Of a stretch of 64,000 bases of DNA, positions 1 through 8,970 are shown piece after piece. Position 1 is the first letter of the stretch; every line of letters begins with the position of its first letter. Source of the DNA: Paraburkholderia sp. LEh10 (lineage in GTDB: Bacteria > Pseudomonadota > Gammaproteobacteria > Burkholderiales > Burkholderiaceae); the NCBI RefSeq assembly GCF_017814945.1, contig NZ_JAGIPX010000005.1, forward strand, positions 62,001-126,000, written 5' to 3'. Both the position numbers and the translations under genes were made by a program. The notes beneath the pieces were generated by a model. The model was not told where the DNA came from and did no database searches. It saw only the letters and a list, made by a program, of their open reading frames with translations.

Positions 1-312
1 CTTGCCGTGTTCACGCGTAATCATCAGCGCGAGTTCGTCGTGGTGCCGGTTCAGCAGCTCCTTGAACTTGAAGAGCACGCGTGCGCGCTTGATCGGGGCC
101 GTCTCGCTCCATGCGGGAAACGCGGCCTGCGCCGCGGCGACGGCGCGCGCGACCTCGTCGGTGTCCGCGAGCGCGAGCGCGCCCGTCACGGCACCCGTCG
201 CGGGATTGAAGACGTCCTTGAAGCGGCCGCTTTGCGGCTCGACTACGGCGCCACCGATAAAGTGGCTGATTTGTTGCACCGACAGCTCTGCGGTTTCGGT
301 GACGGCGTTCAT
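1..312 (-). CDS. mmsA: Methylmalonate-semialdehyde dehydrogenase (CoA-acylating), N-terminal part
   Basis: Only the first 104 codons are inside the window; the gene continues past the left edge. The product begins with a short leader, then a beta-strand pair with FIGG and FNPATG motifs, then AFPAW and the RARVLFKFKELL helix ending in ITREHGK. This is the typical N-terminus of the aldehyde dehydrogenase superfamily and most like MmsA of valine and myo-inositol catabolism, which converts (methyl)malonate semialdehyde to propionyl- or acetyl-CoA with NAD. The catalytic cysteine lies outside the window, so the substrate assignment rests on the N-terminus alone. The ATG at 312 is the first in-frame start before this conserved region. 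Confidence 0.8.
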   Translation of the reverse strand, partial: MNAVTETAELSVQQISHFIGGAVVEPQSGRFKDVFNPATGAVTGALALADTDEVARAVAAAQAAFPAWSETAPIKRARVLFKFKELLNRHHDELALMITREHGK

Positions 313-345
313 GTCTGGGCCCCTGGCTCGTTGAAGACCCGCCAA

Positions 346-380
346 CTGTATCGGCGCAAACGCCGCTATTCCCGATACAG
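346..380. promoter_or_regulatory. Inverted repeat upstream of mmsA
   Basis: CTGTATCG at 346-353 is matched by CGATACAG at 373-380, a perfect 8-bp dyad with a 19-base spacer that ends 34 bp from the mmsA start codon. Position and symmetry fit an operator, but the binding protein is unknown and the half-sites are far apart. It could also be chance. Confidence 0.3.
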
Positions 381-478
381 CCGGATACGAATGCACCTCA
401 CTGTATTGCCGTTTGCCAGACGACCGTGCTGGATCGCGCCTGCTTCCGATGCTCGCTCGATGCACGTTTTCGCTTTCG

Positions 479-1015
479 CTACGGCGCTTCGAGCAGATCC
501 TTGAGCCGCGCCACGGCTTCGTCGGACTCCGCCTGAATCTTCGCGCGCAGCCACGCCGCGTTCAGCAACGCGAACCAGAGCGTCGGCGAGCGGTAGATGA
601 AGGTGCGCTCGAACTGCGTGCCGTCCGCGGCGGGCCTCAGCGCATAGCTGACGGTGCCGGCGGGCCGCCCTTCGATCATGCCGTCGATCGTCCACTTGTC
701 CGGACGCTTGCGCTCGACGACCGTCCATACGACCTGTCCGCGCCGCCCCGCAACGCGAAACTCTTCCGTCACCTGCTCGCCGATGTCGAGCGAATGATCC
801 GTCGCGCCCGTCACCGACAGCGACGACGGGTGCCACGCCGGCCAGTGAAGAGGCGTGGTCACGAAGTCGAAGACAACGGTGCTCGGCCGCGCGATCGGCA
901 TCAGCGAGACGATGCGCGTCGACAGATCGAGCGCGCGCGGCAACGGGATGAACAGGATCCCGAGCGCAGCCGCCATGCACGCCAACGTGACGATCGTTCG
1001 CAGTAGCGTTTTCAT
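479..1015 (-). CDS. SRPBCC (START-like) family protein with N-terminal membrane anchor
   Basis: A 178-residue protein. It opens with a hydrophobic segment (residues about 5-25, rich in L, V, A and I) that serves as a signal anchor. The body has the alternating strand pattern of SRPBCC/polyketide-cyclase-like proteins: TVVFDFVTTPLHWPAWHP near residue 48, then a GEQVTEEF strand, VVWTVVERKRPDKWTI, and a long C-terminal helix of KIQAESDEAVARLKDLL. Members bind hydrophobic ligands; the ligand here cannot be read. The start at 1015 was chosen because residues encoded further upstream are Arg/Cys-rich and do not look like protein. It is transcribed alone and divergently from the next gene. Confidence 0.75.
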   Translation of the reverse strand: MKTLLRTIVTLACMAAALGILFIPLPRALDLSTRIVSLMPIARPSTVVFDFVTTPLHWPAWHPSSLSVTGATDHSLDIGEQVTEEFRVAGRRGQVVWTVVERKRPDKWTIDGMIEGRPAGTVSYALRPAADGTQFERTFIYRSPTLWFALLNAAWLRAKIQAESDEAVARLKDLLEAP

Positions 1016-1254
1016 CGTTGTTCGCGCCGGGTCGGCGCGCGCCAGAATGCACGAGGGAAAATGCCGGCGCTTGATGGGATAAAGGGGGAAGGTGGGCAGC
1101 CGGCCTCGCAATCTTACTGCCGCTGTCTCGCAGCGGTAGCAGCGAATGCGGTCCCCGGCACAATATGCACAAATACGCGCGCACGCGCGCAGACGCGGAC
1201 GAACGCCGCAGCGCACATTCACGTCATGCCGTCACGCCCAGGCGATTGTCACTG

Positions 1255-1671
1255 ATGCAAGCTCTCCCGTTACGTCTGCACCCCGGCCAGGACCTGCGCG
1301 ACGCTATCGAAGACGCCACGCGCCAGCTTGGCGCTTGCGCCGCGTTCGTCGTCCAGGGCATCGGCAGCCTCAGCGCCGCGCAACTGCGCTTTGCCGGCGT
1401 GGACCAGCCAGCCGCACTGCGCGAAGACCTCGAAATCCTGACGCTCGCTGGATCGGTAGCACGGGAAGGCGCGCACCTGCACATGTCGGTCGCCGACGCG
1501 CAGGGGCGCGTCTATGGCGGACATGTCGCGCGCGGCTGCGTCGTGCGAACGACGGTTGAAGTTCTGCTCGCGCTGCTGCCGGATCACACGTTCTCGCGGG
1601 AGCCGGATCCGCAAACGGGGTTCATGGAACTGTTCATACGCAACCGGCCACATGGCATCGAAGGGAAATAG
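1255..1671 (+). CDS. PPC/DUF296 domain DNA-binding-like protein
   Basis: A 138-residue single-domain protein. It shows the plant-and-prokaryote-conserved (PPC, DUF296) layout: LRLHPGQDLRDAI at the start, the GACAAFVVQGIGSLSAAQLRF strand-turn, an EILTLAGSV strand, and AHLHMSVADAQGRVYGGHVARGCVVRTTVEV, where the H-x-H and GGH residues match the metal-binding region of bacterial members. Bacterial PPC proteins form trimers; their physiological role is poorly known. The start at 1255 directly precedes the conserved N-terminal strand. It is a separate unit from the aldolase downstream, 213 bp away. Confidence 0.8.
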   Translation: MQALPLRLHPGQDLRDAIEDATRQLGACAAFVVQGIGSLSAAQLRFAGVDQPAALREDLEILTLAGSVAREGAHLHMSVADAQGRVYGGHVARGCVVRTTVEVLLALLPDHTFSREPDPQTGFMELFIRNRPHGIEGK

Positions 1672-1870
1672 CCGCCCGGGAAATGGAAGCAGCGGGACGC
1701 AGCGGGACGCAATGTCACGCGCGCGATGCCGCACGGTTGCGCATCTGGCGGCCTGGAACGTTCTTCGCTTGTCTGTTCGATCGACCACAGTCCGCGCGAT
1801 ATAGGAGCGCGCGCGGCAATGCCTTACACTTGTCGGGTCGGAAACGCAGGGTCATTAATCCGTTTGTTCC

Positions 1871-1876
1871 AGGAGG
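1871..1876 (+). promoter_or_regulatory. Strong ribosome binding site that fixes a GTG start
   Basis: AGGAGG lies 8 bases before a GTG at 1885. This site, with the loss of family similarity upstream of it, sets the aldolase start at GTG rather than at the upstream in-frame ATGs. Confidence 0.8.
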
Positions 1877-1884
1877 AAACGTCC

Positions 1885-2781
1885 GTGGCAAATGATCAAA
1901 TGTTGGCGCAGATTTCTGATAAGGCGGGCTTCATCGCCGCGCTCGACCAGAGCGGCGGCTCCACGCCGGGCGCATTGCGGCAGTATGGTATTTCGGACGA
2001 CGCGTATAACGGCGACGCCGAAATGTTCAAGCTGATTCACGAAATGCGCGTTCGCATCATCACGGCCCCTGCATTCACGGGCGAAAAAGTCATTGCGGCG
2101 ATTCTGTTCGAAGCCACAATGGACGGCCAGGCGCAAGGCAAGCCCGTCCCGTCGTTCCTGTGGGAAGACCGAGGCGTCGTGCCGTTCCTCAAGGTCGACA
2201 AGGGGCTCGAAGCGGAAAGCGACGGCGTGCGCCTGATGAAGCCGATTCCCGGACTCGACGCGCTGCTCGATCGCGCACGTGAACTCGGCATTTTCGGCAC
2301 CAAAATGCGCTCGGTGATCGAGCAGAATTCGCCGTCGGGCATCGCCGCCGTGGTCAAGCAGCAATTCGAATACGGCGCGCAGATCGACGCGCGCGGGCTC
2401 ATGCCGATCCTCGAGCCCGAAGTGTCCATCAAGACGCCGGACAAGGCCGGCGCGGAAAAGACGCTGCGCGACGAAATCATCAAGGGTCTCGACGCGTTGC
2501 CCGCCGACAAGCAGGTGATGCTCAAGCTGACCATTCCCGATGTGGCGGACTTCTACAAGCCGTTGATCGATCATCCGCGCGTCGCGCGAGTCGTCGCGCT
2601 TTCAGGTGGCTATACGCGCGCCGAAGCATGCGAGCGGCTCGCGAAAAACCACGGAATGATCGCGAGCTTTTCGCGAGCGCTGATCAACGATCTGAAGAAG
2701 CAGATGAGCGACAGCGAATTCAACGCGAAACTCGCAGAAGCGATCGACGAGATTTACGAGGCCTCGTCCGTCAAGGCCTGA
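1885..2781 (+). CDS. fda: Fructose-bisphosphate aldolase, class I
   Basis: A 298-residue cytosolic enzyme that cleaves fructose 1,6-bisphosphate to dihydroxyacetone phosphate and glyceraldehyde 3-phosphate by Schiff-base chemistry. It matches the short bacterial class I form (about 295 residues, as in Staphylococcus): the LDQSGGSTPGAL phosphate-binding stretch near residue 20, FEATMDG near 75, SFLWEDRGVVPFLKVDKG near 90, and VMLKLTIPD, which holds the likely Schiff-base lysine (K214). ALSGGYTR near residue 240 matches the second phosphate site. It uses a GTG start behind a strong AGGAGG. No operon partner is apparent. Confidence 0.9.
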   Translation: MANDQMLAQISDKAGFIAALDQSGGSTPGALRQYGISDDAYNGDAEMFKLIHEMRVRIITAPAFTGEKVIAAILFEATMDGQAQGKPVPSFLWEDRGVVPFLKVDKGLEAESDGVRLMKPIPGLDALLDRARELGIFGTKMRSVIEQNSPSGIAAVVKQQFEYGAQIDARGLMPILEPEVSIKTPDKAGAEKTLRDEIIKGLDALPADKQVMLKLTIPDVADFYKPLIDHPRVARVVALSGGYTRAEACERLAKNHGMIASFSRALINDLKKQMSDSEFNAKLAEAIDEIYEASSVKA

Positions 2782-2831
2782 CACGCTGGCCGGGAGGCCG
2801 CGCTTGCGGACCGCGAAATCCAAGGGCCGCG

Positions 2832-2860
2832 GCTGCAGTGCCGCCGGACGGCACTGCAGC
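2832..2860. terminator. Perfect 12-bp stem-loop between convergent genes
   Basis: GCTGCAGTGCCG at 2832-2843 pairs fully with CGGCACTGCAGC at 2849-2860 around a 5-base loop. It sits 50 bp past the aldolase stop and before the end of the converging PRC-barrel gene. No U-run follows on either strand, so it may be a transcript-end or RNA-stability hairpin rather than a classic intrinsic terminator. Confidence 0.5.
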
Positions 2861-2913
2861 GCAACCGTGCGCGGTTCTATCTGCGCGGCCGGACACGAAC
2901 AGCGTGTGTCACA

Positions 2914-3381
2914 TCAATGCGCGGTCGGCGGGACGTCAGGATCGACATAGTCGCTGCGCGAGCGCCAGTACGGATCGCGGTTGTAGTACGTGTGCAGCGA
3001 CTCGCCCCACTGCGCCTCGGCCATCGAGGGCCAATGATCCTTGTCGAAGCCCGGTTCGTCCTTCAGGCGCTGCGCGCTGATATCGACGTGGAAGCACTTC
3101 TGGTCCGTATCGAGCGTCAGCGCGCTCCACGGAATCGCGTGCAGCTTGGCGCCCATGCCGAGAAAGCCGCCCTCCGACAGCACGGCGTAAGCGATTCTTC
3201 CACTGCGTACGTCGAGCATGATGTCGGAGATCTTGCCGACGTGCTCCCCGTCTGACGAATACACCTTGGTCCCGTCGAGCGTCGACGCGGCCATCACCTC
3301 CGGCCCCGGCCCCTCGCCGACGCCGCCACCCACGATATCTGCACCGCCTGTTCTGCGCGTTTGCGGATTGATCGAACCCAT
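2914..3381 (-). CDS. PRC-barrel domain protein
   Basis: A 155-residue protein. After a Gly-rich N-terminus (GGGVGEGPGPEVM) it has a PRC-barrel: LDGTKVYSSDGEHVGKISDIMLDVRSGRIAYAVLSEGGFLGMGAKLHAIPW, about residues 33-85, the usual single small beta-barrel. A His/Tyr/Trp-rich tail follows (HTYYNRDPYWRSRSDYVDP). In Burkholderiaceae such proteins are often envelope-stress or stationary-phase genes of unknown mechanism. GAAGGAGG seven bases before the ATG supports the start. The gene converges on the aldolase. Confidence 0.85.
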   Translation of the reverse strand: MGSINPQTRRTGGADIVGGGVGEGPGPEVMAASTLDGTKVYSSDGEHVGKISDIMLDVRSGRIAYAVLSEGGFLGMGAKLHAIPWSALTLDTDQKCFHVDISAQRLKDEPGFDKDHWPSMAEAQWGESLHTYYNRDPYWRSRSDYVDPDVPPTAH

Positions 3382-3662
3382 GGTTCACCTCCTTCGAAAG
3401 TGAGTGGGTAAATCGCGCGCAAGGCGTGTACCCGGGGTACGCGTGCTCTCCGACCGCCTGCAAACTTTACACATCGCGCAACCGCACGGGTCGTTTTTCC
3501 CGTGCATCGACGCCGCCTGGCAGTGAACAGCGCCGGCGCGACACGCCGCCGCACGGCTGCTGCGCCTGAAACGACGGCAACTGCTTCTTACGTCAACAAC
3601 CTCGCGCGCCTACGATAAACCCATGAAAGCGCGCGATCGACGCGTGCTGCAGGAGAACCAAA

Positions 3663-3851
3663 ATGGCTTTGCTGAACATGATGCGCATGGTGTTGTGGAG
3701 TTTCTTCGGCGTGCGGCGCGGCGCCGCGCACGAGGCCGATCTCGCCACCGTCAACTTGCCGCTGCTTCCCGTGATGGCCGTTGTGCTCGCGATGTCGTTC
3801 GGCGCGCTGCTGTTTGCATTTGCGAAGATCGCCGTGACGATCGCGCATTGA
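3663..3851 (+). CDS. DUF2970 small membrane protein
   Basis: A 62-residue protein. An amphipathic start with the SFFGVRRG motif is followed by an acidic linker and one long hydrophobic segment (residues about 33-60: LPLLPVMAVVLAMSFGALLFAF). This matches DUF2970, a single-pass inner-membrane family common in Betaproteobacteria with no known function. AGGAGAA precedes the ATG at a good distance. Its stop codon abuts the stop of the converging MocR gene with no spacer. Confidence 0.8.
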   Translation: MALLNMMRMVLWSFFGVRRGAAHEADLATVNLPLLPVMAVVLAMSFGALLFAFAKIAVTIAH

Positions 3852-5291
3852 TTACGAAGCGTCAGCGCGCCCGCCGGCTGCCGCCTTCGCGATCAGTTCG
3901 CCGAGTATGCGAATCGCGCGATCGATGTCCGCGCTCCATGGATGTCCGAAGTTCAGCCGCACGCAATGCCTGAAACCGCGCGATGCCGAGAAGATCGGTC
4001 CCGGCGCGAGACTGACGCCCTGTTCGATTGCCTGTCTGTGCAGCATCAACGCGTCGATTTGCTCGGGCAATTCCAGCCACACGAAATAACCGCCCGACGG
4101 ACACGTCCATTTCACGCCCTTCGGCATTGCGCGCCTTAGCGCCAGATTCACCGCATCGAGTTGCGCACGCAGCGCGGCGCGCAATTTGCGCAGATGCCGG
4201 TCGTAGCCGCCATGCTGCAGATAGTCGGCGATGCCAGCCTGTACGGGAATGCTCGCGGAGAGCGTCGTCATCAGCTTTGCGCGCTGCACTTTCTCCGCGA
4301 ATCTGCCTGCGGCGGCCCAGCCGATCCGATACCCCGGCGCGAGTGTCTTTGAGAAAGAACTGCAATGCATGACGAGCCCTTTGCGGTCGAATGCGATTGC
4401 GGGCAAAGGGTAATCCGCCTGGAAATGCAGTTCGCCATATACGTCGTCTTCGATCAACGGCACCTCATGCCGCGCGAGCAGTTCGACGAGTGCCTTTTTC
4501 CTTTCCAGCGGCATCGTCGCACCCGTCGGGTTCTGGTAGTTGGTCATGAACCAGCACGCGCGAATCGGATGCTTGTCGAGCGCTTGAGCGAGCGCATCGA
4601 GATCGAGTCCGCTTTGCGGATCGACAGGAATTTCGACCACGCGCAAATCGAGTCTTTCGATCGCCTGTAGCGCGGCATAAAAGCCGGGCGACTCGACGGC
4701 CACTACATCGCCTGGACGCGTCACTGCCATCAGGCAAAGATTCAGCGCTTCAAGCGCGCCATTGGTGACGACGATTTCATCCAGTGGTTGCGACAGACCC
4801 ATGCCCAGATAACGCAACGCAATCTGCTGGCGCAACGCTTCATTGCCGGGCGGCAAATCGACCACCGTGCTCCACGGATTCATCGACCGTGAGGTTTGCG
4901 CAAGCGACTTGGCAAGGCGCGGCAATGGAAACAACACAGGCGAAGGAAACGCGGACCCGAGCGGCACCACGTTCGTGTGCTTTGCCGCTTCGAGCACGCT
5001 AAACACGAGCTCGCTGATATCGACCTTCGCGGACTCGGCAAGCGCGCGCCTTGCAACGGCCTCCTGCTTGCCGCGAACGGCCGCGCCGGGCGCGACGTAA
5101 TAGCCAGAGCGCTCCTGTGCGCGAATGAGCCCCCACTCTTCAAGCAGATAGTAAGCGCGAAACGCAGTCGACTGACTCACGCCATGCTGAGCGATGACCT
5201 GACGCAACGACGGCATGCGCGCGCCTACGGCGAGGCTGCCCGAGCGTATTTCGGCCGCCATCGTATTGGCGAGTGCTTCATATCGAGTCAT
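3852..5291 (-). CDS. MocR-type GntR/aminotransferase transcriptional regulator
   Basis: A 479-residue fusion regulator. Residues 1-70 form a GntR winged helix (IRSGSLAVGARMPSLRQVIAQHGVSQSTAFRAYYLLEEWGLIRAQERSGYYV). From about residue 110 to the end it is a fold-type I aminotransferase domain, with ENPTGA-like NYQNPTGATMP and the PLP-binding lysine in HCSSFSKTLAPGYRIGW. MocR proteins use PLP or an amino-acid adduct as effector and usually control PLP, taurine or amine metabolism. No enzyme gene sits divergently next to it (the neighbour is an MFS exporter on the same strand), so its target is not evident. Confidence 0.88.
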   Translation of the reverse strand: MTRYEALANTMAAEIRSGSLAVGARMPSLRQVIAQHGVSQSTAFRAYYLLEEWGLIRAQERSGYYVAPGAAVRGKQEAVARRALAESAKVDISELVFSVLEAAKHTNVVPLGSAFPSPVLFPLPRLAKSLAQTSRSMNPWSTVVDLPPGNEALRQQIALRYLGMGLSQPLDEIVVTNGALEALNLCLMAVTRPGDVVAVESPGFYAALQAIERLDLRVVEIPVDPQSGLDLDALAQALDKHPIRACWFMTNYQNPTGATMPLERKKALVELLARHEVPLIEDDVYGELHFQADYPLPAIAFDRKGLVMHCSSFSKTLAPGYRIGWAAAGRFAEKVQRAKLMTTLSASIPVQAGIADYLQHGGYDRHLRKLRAALRAQLDAVNLALRRAMPKGVKWTCPSGGYFVWLELPEQIDALMLHRQAIEQGVSLAPGPIFSASRGFRHCVRLNFGHPWSADIDRAIRILGELIAKAAAGGRADAS

Positions 5292-5392
5292 CGAACCTTG
5301 CGCGCTGCGGGCGCTCCTTTTTAACTGAAGCTTTTTATACTAATCGGTCAAGGCCCGAGCGATCAACGTCTGCTGATTCTTCCCTCCTGCTC

Positions 5393-6910
5393 TCACCTCC
5401 TGCCTTTCATCGACAGATATACGACAGCTGCGCATACGGCCGCCACCATCGCGGCAGCGGCAAAGGCTCGCGAGAAGCCCGTGCCGTAACTGGAGCGCGC
5501 AATGCCGACCAGTGCATCCGTCAATGCCGGCGGATATAGCGTGAAGGCTCGCGTGAAATCTCCCGCCATCACGCGCTCGGCGAAACCCGGCACGAACGGC
5601 AGATGCATGCGCGACATCTGTTCGGCCAACGCGCCTCGCACCCCCTCGGCCAGCACCGCGCCGAGACCGGAAAACCCAAGCAAAATGCCCGTGAAGCGCG
5701 ATGTCGTGCTGATGCCGGAAGCCATGCCCGCGCGCTCGCGCGGCACCGTGCCCATGATCGCCTTTTGCGTCTCGCCGTTCAGCAGACCGCCGCCACTGCC
5801 GAGCAGCGCCATTGCAACGATCAGCCACGCGGAATTCGCACTGCGAGCCGCCACCATCATCGCCAGGTTGCCGGATGCGACCACTGACAACCCGAGCGCC
5901 AGGATGCGCCGCGAGTCCAGATAAGCGCCGAGCCTGCGGCCGACCTGCGGCAGGATCAGCATCGCGAGCGCAAAGGGCAGCATCCCCGCCCCCGCGCCGA
6001 GCGCGCTTTCGCCACGCGCGTTTTGCAAGAAAAGCGGCAACAGGGAAGCCATCACCTGCGCCGACGATGCATAGGCGAACATCGCAACGATCGCCCCGAC
6101 AAACGGCAGCGAACGGAACAGCGCGAGATCGAGCATCGGATGCGCGCGCCGCTTTTCGACCGTCGCAAATACGGCGAACAGAACGACCGCGCCACCCGCG
6201 CGCGACACAACGGCTGTGCTCAACCAGCCGTTGTCAGGGCCGAGAATCAGCGCCCACGTCAACGAGAACATCGCGGCCGCGAACAGCGCGATGCCGGGAA
6301 GGTCGAGCGCGCGCGGCGTCGGATCGCGCGATTCCTCGACGATCCTGATCACGCCCGTGGCCAGCATCGCGCAGATCGGCACATTGATCGCGAATGCCCA
6401 TCGCCAGCCCAGCCACGCGTTGATCAGTCCGCCGATCAGCGGCGAGAGGACCATCGTCAGGCCCATGATGCCGCCCCACACCGCCCAGGCCCGCGCGCGT
6501 TGGCGCTCGTCATGGAATGCGTGTCCGATGATCGCGAGCGCGGGCGCAAGCAGGAAGGCCGCACCGACGCCCTGCACGGCACGCGCGATATACAGCAGCG
6601 CCGCGTTCGGCGCGACGCCGCATGCTAACGATGCGATCGAAAATAGCGCTATGCCTAGCAGAAACACGCGCTTGCGCCCGAAGCGGTCGGCCAGCGATCC
6701 CGCAGGCAGCAATAGCGCGGCGAAACACAGCACGTAAGCGCTGATCACCCATTCGATATCGGCAAACGAAGCGTTCAGATCGCGCGCGATGGTCGGCAGA
6801 ACGATGCCGACCACGTTGGTGTCGAGCACCGTCATTGCGCAACCCATCGACGCGATCAGCAAGAGCGGCGTACCGCGAGAGGCAGAACGCGTGGTCGTGA
6901 TCGAGCTCAT
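5393..6910 (-). CDS. MFS transporter, DHA2 (EmrB/QacA) type
   Basis: A 505-residue inner-membrane drug:proton antiporter-like protein with about 14 hydrophobic segments, the size of the DHA2 class. Visible motifs are LDTNVVGIVLPTIARDL in helix 1 (motif D1), AGSLADRFGRKRVF (motif A) after helix 2, and the helix-5 motif C-like GGIMGLTMVLSPLIGG. The substrate cannot be inferred. The start at 6910 leaves 116 bp to the divergent LysR gene; an in-frame ATG at 6973 with a GAAGGG upstream is a real alternative that would add 21 residues. A T-N11-A palindrome in the shared intergenic region suggests control by the LysR neighbour. Confidence 0.85.
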   Translation of the reverse strand: MSSITTTRSASRGTPLLLIASMGCAMTVLDTNVVGIVLPTIARDLNASFADIEWVISAYVLCFAALLLPAGSLADRFGRKRVFLLGIALFSIASLACGVAPNAALLYIARAVQGVGAAFLLAPALAIIGHAFHDERQRARAWAVWGGIMGLTMVLSPLIGGLINAWLGWRWAFAINVPICAMLATGVIRIVEESRDPTPRALDLPGIALFAAAMFSLTWALILGPDNGWLSTAVVSRAGGAVVLFAVFATVEKRRAHPMLDLALFRSLPFVGAIVAMFAYASSAQVMASLLPLFLQNARGESALGAGAGMLPFALAMLILPQVGRRLGAYLDSRRILALGLSVVASGNLAMMVAARSANSAWLIVAMALLGSGGGLLNGETQKAIMGTVPRERAGMASGISTTSRFTGILLGFSGLGAVLAEGVRGALAEQMSRMHLPFVPGFAERVMAGDFTRAFTLYPPALTDALVGIARSSYGTGFSRAFAAAAMVAAVCAAVVYLSMKGRR

Positions 6911-6993
6911 CGGAATGGCTTCGTGTAAACGGATGGAAGTGCGTATTCCACCAGCTTTTTCTATTCCGTTCATTGCCCTTCGTGCTGAATATA

Positions 6994-7010
6994 ATTAGGC
7001 AACACCTAAT
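6994..7010. promoter_or_regulatory. Candidate LysR-type operator between MFS and LysR genes
   Basis: ATTAGG-CAACA-CCTAAT is a perfect 6-bp inverted repeat that contains the LysR T-N11-A core. It lies 16 bp before the LysR start and on the upstream side of the divergent MFS gene, the usual place for autoregulation and divergent control. Confidence 0.6.
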
Positions 7011-7026
7011 ACGGAAAGTACGGCTC

Positions 7027-7902
7027 ATGGAACTCCGGCATCTGCGTTATTTCATCGCCGTTGCGCAACGGCTGCATTTTGCGCAGGCTGCGGAGGCGCT
7101 CGGCATTGCGCCGCCCACGCTGACCGTGCAAATCCAGGAAATGGAGCGCGTGTTGCAGGTGCAACTCTTTCGCCGCACCAAACGCTCGGTCGCGCTCACG
7201 GCTGCGGGTGAAGCGTTTCTCGTCGAAGCACGCGAAACCATCGCACAGTTCGAACGCGCGCTGCATATCGGCCAGCGGGCCGGGCGCGGGGAACTGGGGC
7301 GCATCCATATCGGCTATGTCGGCTCGGCGGCTTTTTCGGGCATCCTGCAAAAGCAGATTCGCGCGTTCCGCAAAGCGCGGCCAAACGTGCTCGTGCAGGC
7401 AACGGAGCATGCGATGGGCGAGCTTCCCGCGCTGCTGGAGCAAGGCCGCGTCGATGTCGCGTTTGTGCGCTTGCCCGTCGAGCTGCCGCCGTCGCTGCGC
7501 GCGCATGTGCTGGCGCGCGATGCGTTCTGCGCAGCGGTTCCCGCCGAACATACGCTGGCGTCCGCGACGGGCCCGATCAAGGCGCGCTCGCTCGCGGGCG
7601 AAACGTTCGTCGTGCCGGAGCAGGATCTCGGCACGCGGGAAATCGCGCGTCGCGGGCGGTTCAGTCCGCATATCGTCAGCGCGCCGGGCACGCTGCTCGC
7701 CGTGCTGACGCAGGTTTCCGTGGGCGCGGGCATCGCCATCGTGCCGAATGTGCTGACGCGGGCCGTCAACCTGCCGAACGTCGTCTTCAAGACGCTGGCG
7801 GGCGAGCCGATCGTGTCGGAGGTCGCCGCCGTATTCCGGAAACACGAGCACTCGCCCGCGACGAAGCGGCTGATCGGACAGATGACAGGCACAGCCGACT
7901 AG
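7027..7902 (+). CDS. LysR family transcriptional regulator
   Basis: A 291-residue LysR-type regulator. Residues 1-60 hold the winged helix (MELRHLRYFIAVAQRLHFAQAAEALGIAPPTLTVQIQEME and LFRRTKRSVALTAAGEAFL). The remainder is the two-lobed periplasmic-binding-like effector domain starting at GRIHIGYVGSAAFSG. The ATG at 7027 is the canonical MELRHLRYF start; an upstream in-frame ATG would overlap the operator. It probably regulates the divergent MFS exporter and itself. Confidence 0.9.
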   Translation: MELRHLRYFIAVAQRLHFAQAAEALGIAPPTLTVQIQEMERVLQVQLFRRTKRSVALTAAGEAFLVEARETIAQFERALHIGQRAGRGELGRIHIGYVGSAAFSGILQKQIRAFRKARPNVLVQATEHAMGELPALLEQGRVDVAFVRLPVELPPSLRAHVLARDAFCAAVPAEHTLASATGPIKARSLAGETFVVPEQDLGTREIARRGRFSPHIVSAPGTLLAVLTQVSVGAGIAIVPNVLTRAVNLPNVVFKTLAGEPIVSEVAAVFRKHEHSPATKRLIGQMTGTAD

Positions 7903-8144
7903 CGAATGAGTACTTTCCCGGGCTTTTACGCCGCCCGCGTCCTATCATTGGAGAACGATGCTGCCGCCCGACGCCATGCCGTCACCATCGGAATCGCGCG
8001 AAGCGGACTGGATCGATCCTTGCTGCACAGCACCGAAGCGAATGCCCCAGACCGGTCTGCCGGGCCCAGGACCGCGCAAAACGCGCCCGACAGGCGGCAC
8101 GAGGGTGCGTTCGTGAATCTCACTGGCACTCACGGAGAAATCAA

Positions 8145-8405
8145 ATGACCATCGAATTCACCAGCCGCCGGCATGTCGTTGCCGCATCGCGAGTCGCATT
8201 CGAAGCGACCGTCGAAGGAAAAGAGGTATGGTGCAGCGTATCAATCGACGCCCTGAACGACCACTTCGGCAATACGGGTACGTCGTCTCACGATCTGATC
8301 GCAGCGTTCGAAGGTAACCGGAAGGCAATTGAAGCGGCAGCGCGCCGCGTGCTACAGCGAAATGGGGGACAGTCGGTCGAACTGGAGACCCGTGACTTTC
8401 ACTAG
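8145..8405 (+). CDS. DUF1488 family protein
   Basis: An 86-residue soluble protein. It matches DUF1488 in size and pattern: a first strand, then FEATVEGKEVWCSVSIDALNDHFG, and a C-terminal helix that begins AFEGNRKAIEAAARRVL. Its function is unknown. GGAGAAATCAA before the ATG is a fair ribosome binding site. A preceding 80-codon frame overlaps its first codons but has no recognisable similarity and is not annotated here. Confidence 0.75.
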   Translation: MTIEFTSRRHVVAASRVAFEATVEGKEVWCSVSIDALNDHFGNTGTSSHDLIAAFEGNRKAIEAAARRVLQRNGGQSVELETRDFH

Positions 8406-8930
8406 CTAAAGACAAGTGCGGCATCCGCGCGCCGGAAAGCAAGGCCGGCGCGCGATGCCGCCGGGTACAGGCGAACGCCGAAACCTCGGCTAGTGCCGAA
8501 GAGGCAATTTCTCCTCTCATTCGCTTGAAACACCGCGCACAAGGGCGTTAAAGACCGCCTCTACGGTACTCGAACCGAGTCGTCGCTCTAATCGGGATCG
8601 ACGTAAAAAGAAGAGCGGCAGTCCGCTCGCCTCCCGTTCCATTGGCGCACATCTGAAACGAGTCGTTTTCATCGCAGACATTGACTTGTCTTCGCGTCGA
8701 AACTTATCCACTGAACCCAAAGCAGGCAACCTGACAAAGTGTTGCCAACTTGCCAATCGCTTTCAAGGAAACTTGCCCCTTGGCAATAACGGATTTTCCT
8801 TGGTCGTCGCAAGCCACCCGGTCAGACGGAAAAGATACGGCTCACGGCGACGCTCAGCACGTCGCCCTTGTGCGCTGCGGAGAAAAGAGAAGCGTTGACG
8901 CGCGCCCAATCCGCAAATGAATCAGGCACA
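8406..8930. other. Intergenic, no gene recognised
   Basis: About 525 bp between the DUF1488 gene and the H-NS gene terminator. A 79-codon reverse frame at 8517-8756 is Arg/Ser-rich with no domain and no good ribosome binding site. I see no repeat or RNA structure beyond the terminator at its right end. Confidence 0.5.
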
Positions 8931-8964
8931 AAGAAGCGGACGAGACCAAAGCCTCGCCCGCTTC
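8931..8964 (-). terminator. Rho-independent terminator of the H-NS-like gene
   Basis: On the minus strand a 12-bp stem (bases 8933-8944 with 8953-8964, one G-U pair) begins 6 bases after the stop codon and is followed by a short U-rich stretch (CUUUG). Confidence 0.65.
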
Positions 8965-8970
8965 TATCTT

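Noticed and set aside
7906..8148. 80-codon frame before the DUF1488 gene
   Set aside because: No domain, poor ribosome binding site, and composition typical of chance frames in GC-rich DNA.
8517..8756. 79-codon reverse frame upstream of the H-NS terminator
   Set aside because: Arg/Ser-rich, no recognised domain, weak start context.
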